Assembly: GCA_947254045.1 (NCBI GenBank) | Contig: CAMYBO010000090.1 | Location: 1 to 5,593, forward strand | Direction: 5' to 3' | From: an uncultured Granulicatella sp. | Lineage (GTDB): Bacteria; Bacillota; Bacilli; Lactobacillales; Aerococcaceae | DNA length: 5,593 nt | Shown here: one piece after another, positions 5,569 to 5,593 of the stretch | How the letters are laid out: each line of letters begins with the position of its first letter | Position numbering within the stretch: the first letter of the stretch is position 1 | The notes under the pieces: generated by a model | The model's input: the letters and a program-made list of their open reading frames with translations, nothing else | The model's database searches: none | What the model was told of the DNA's origin: nothing | Position numbers and translations under genes: made by a program

Positions 5569-5593
5569 GGATACATTAAAATAAAGGAAGAAG

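Noticed and set aside
5399..5584. A plus-strand frame crossing the trkA start and promoter
   Set aside because: It overlaps the Rossmann motif coding region of trkA and the trkA promoter, and has no ribosome binding site.
1..5593. CRISPR arrays, tRNA or rRNA genes, phage or defence genes
   Set aside because: I saw no spaced direct repeats, no tRNA cloverleaf and no relevant protein motifs on either strand.

Overview
The window is AT-rich with strong GGAGG-type ribosome binding sites, and the protein types suggest a low-GC Gram-positive bacterium of the Lactobacillales. A Carnobacteriaceae or Granulicatella-like genome is my best guess, but it is a guess from sequence style and not a proven assignment. 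The content is mostly chromosomal housekeeping, with one insertion-sequence scar. I see no convincing undescribed multi-gene system.

Left part (1-650): the 3' end of a plus-strand polytopic membrane protein gene runs in from outside and stops at 357. It is followed by a short remnant of an IS3-family insertion sequence. The remnant keeps one terminal end with a perfect 16-bp hairpin plus U-run, and a 44-codon relic of the first transposase frame. The hairpin is the only terminator-like structure after the membrane gene, so the IS scar may now end its transcript. Facing it on the minus strand are a strong terminator and an adjacent 16-bp palindrome that close the next gene.

Middle (651-1592, minus): a secreted or surface-exposed DUF1002 (YpuA-like) protein of unknown function with a clear signal peptide. 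It forms its own transcription unit, because a terminator at 1674-1704 separates it from the genes upstream.

Right part (1674-5593, minus): a compact three-gene operon, trkA - trkH - EamA/DMT-type permease. It starts from a good sigma-A-type promoter just upstream of trkA (TTGACG, 17 bp, TAAAAT) and ends at the hairpin after the permease. TrkA is the cytosolic two-RCK-domain nucleotide-binding gate of the potassium channel TrkH, so together they form a complete Trk potassium uptake system. The permease substrate is unknown. Each downstream gene has its ribosome binding site touching or containing the stop codon of the gene before it, which suggests translational coupling. trkA begins with GTG and the permease with TTG, and the trkH start is ambiguous. 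At the far right end, a plus-strand promoter-like pair back to back with the trkA promoter, followed by a purine-rich ribosome-binding-site-like stretch, suggests a divergent gene starting just beyond the window.
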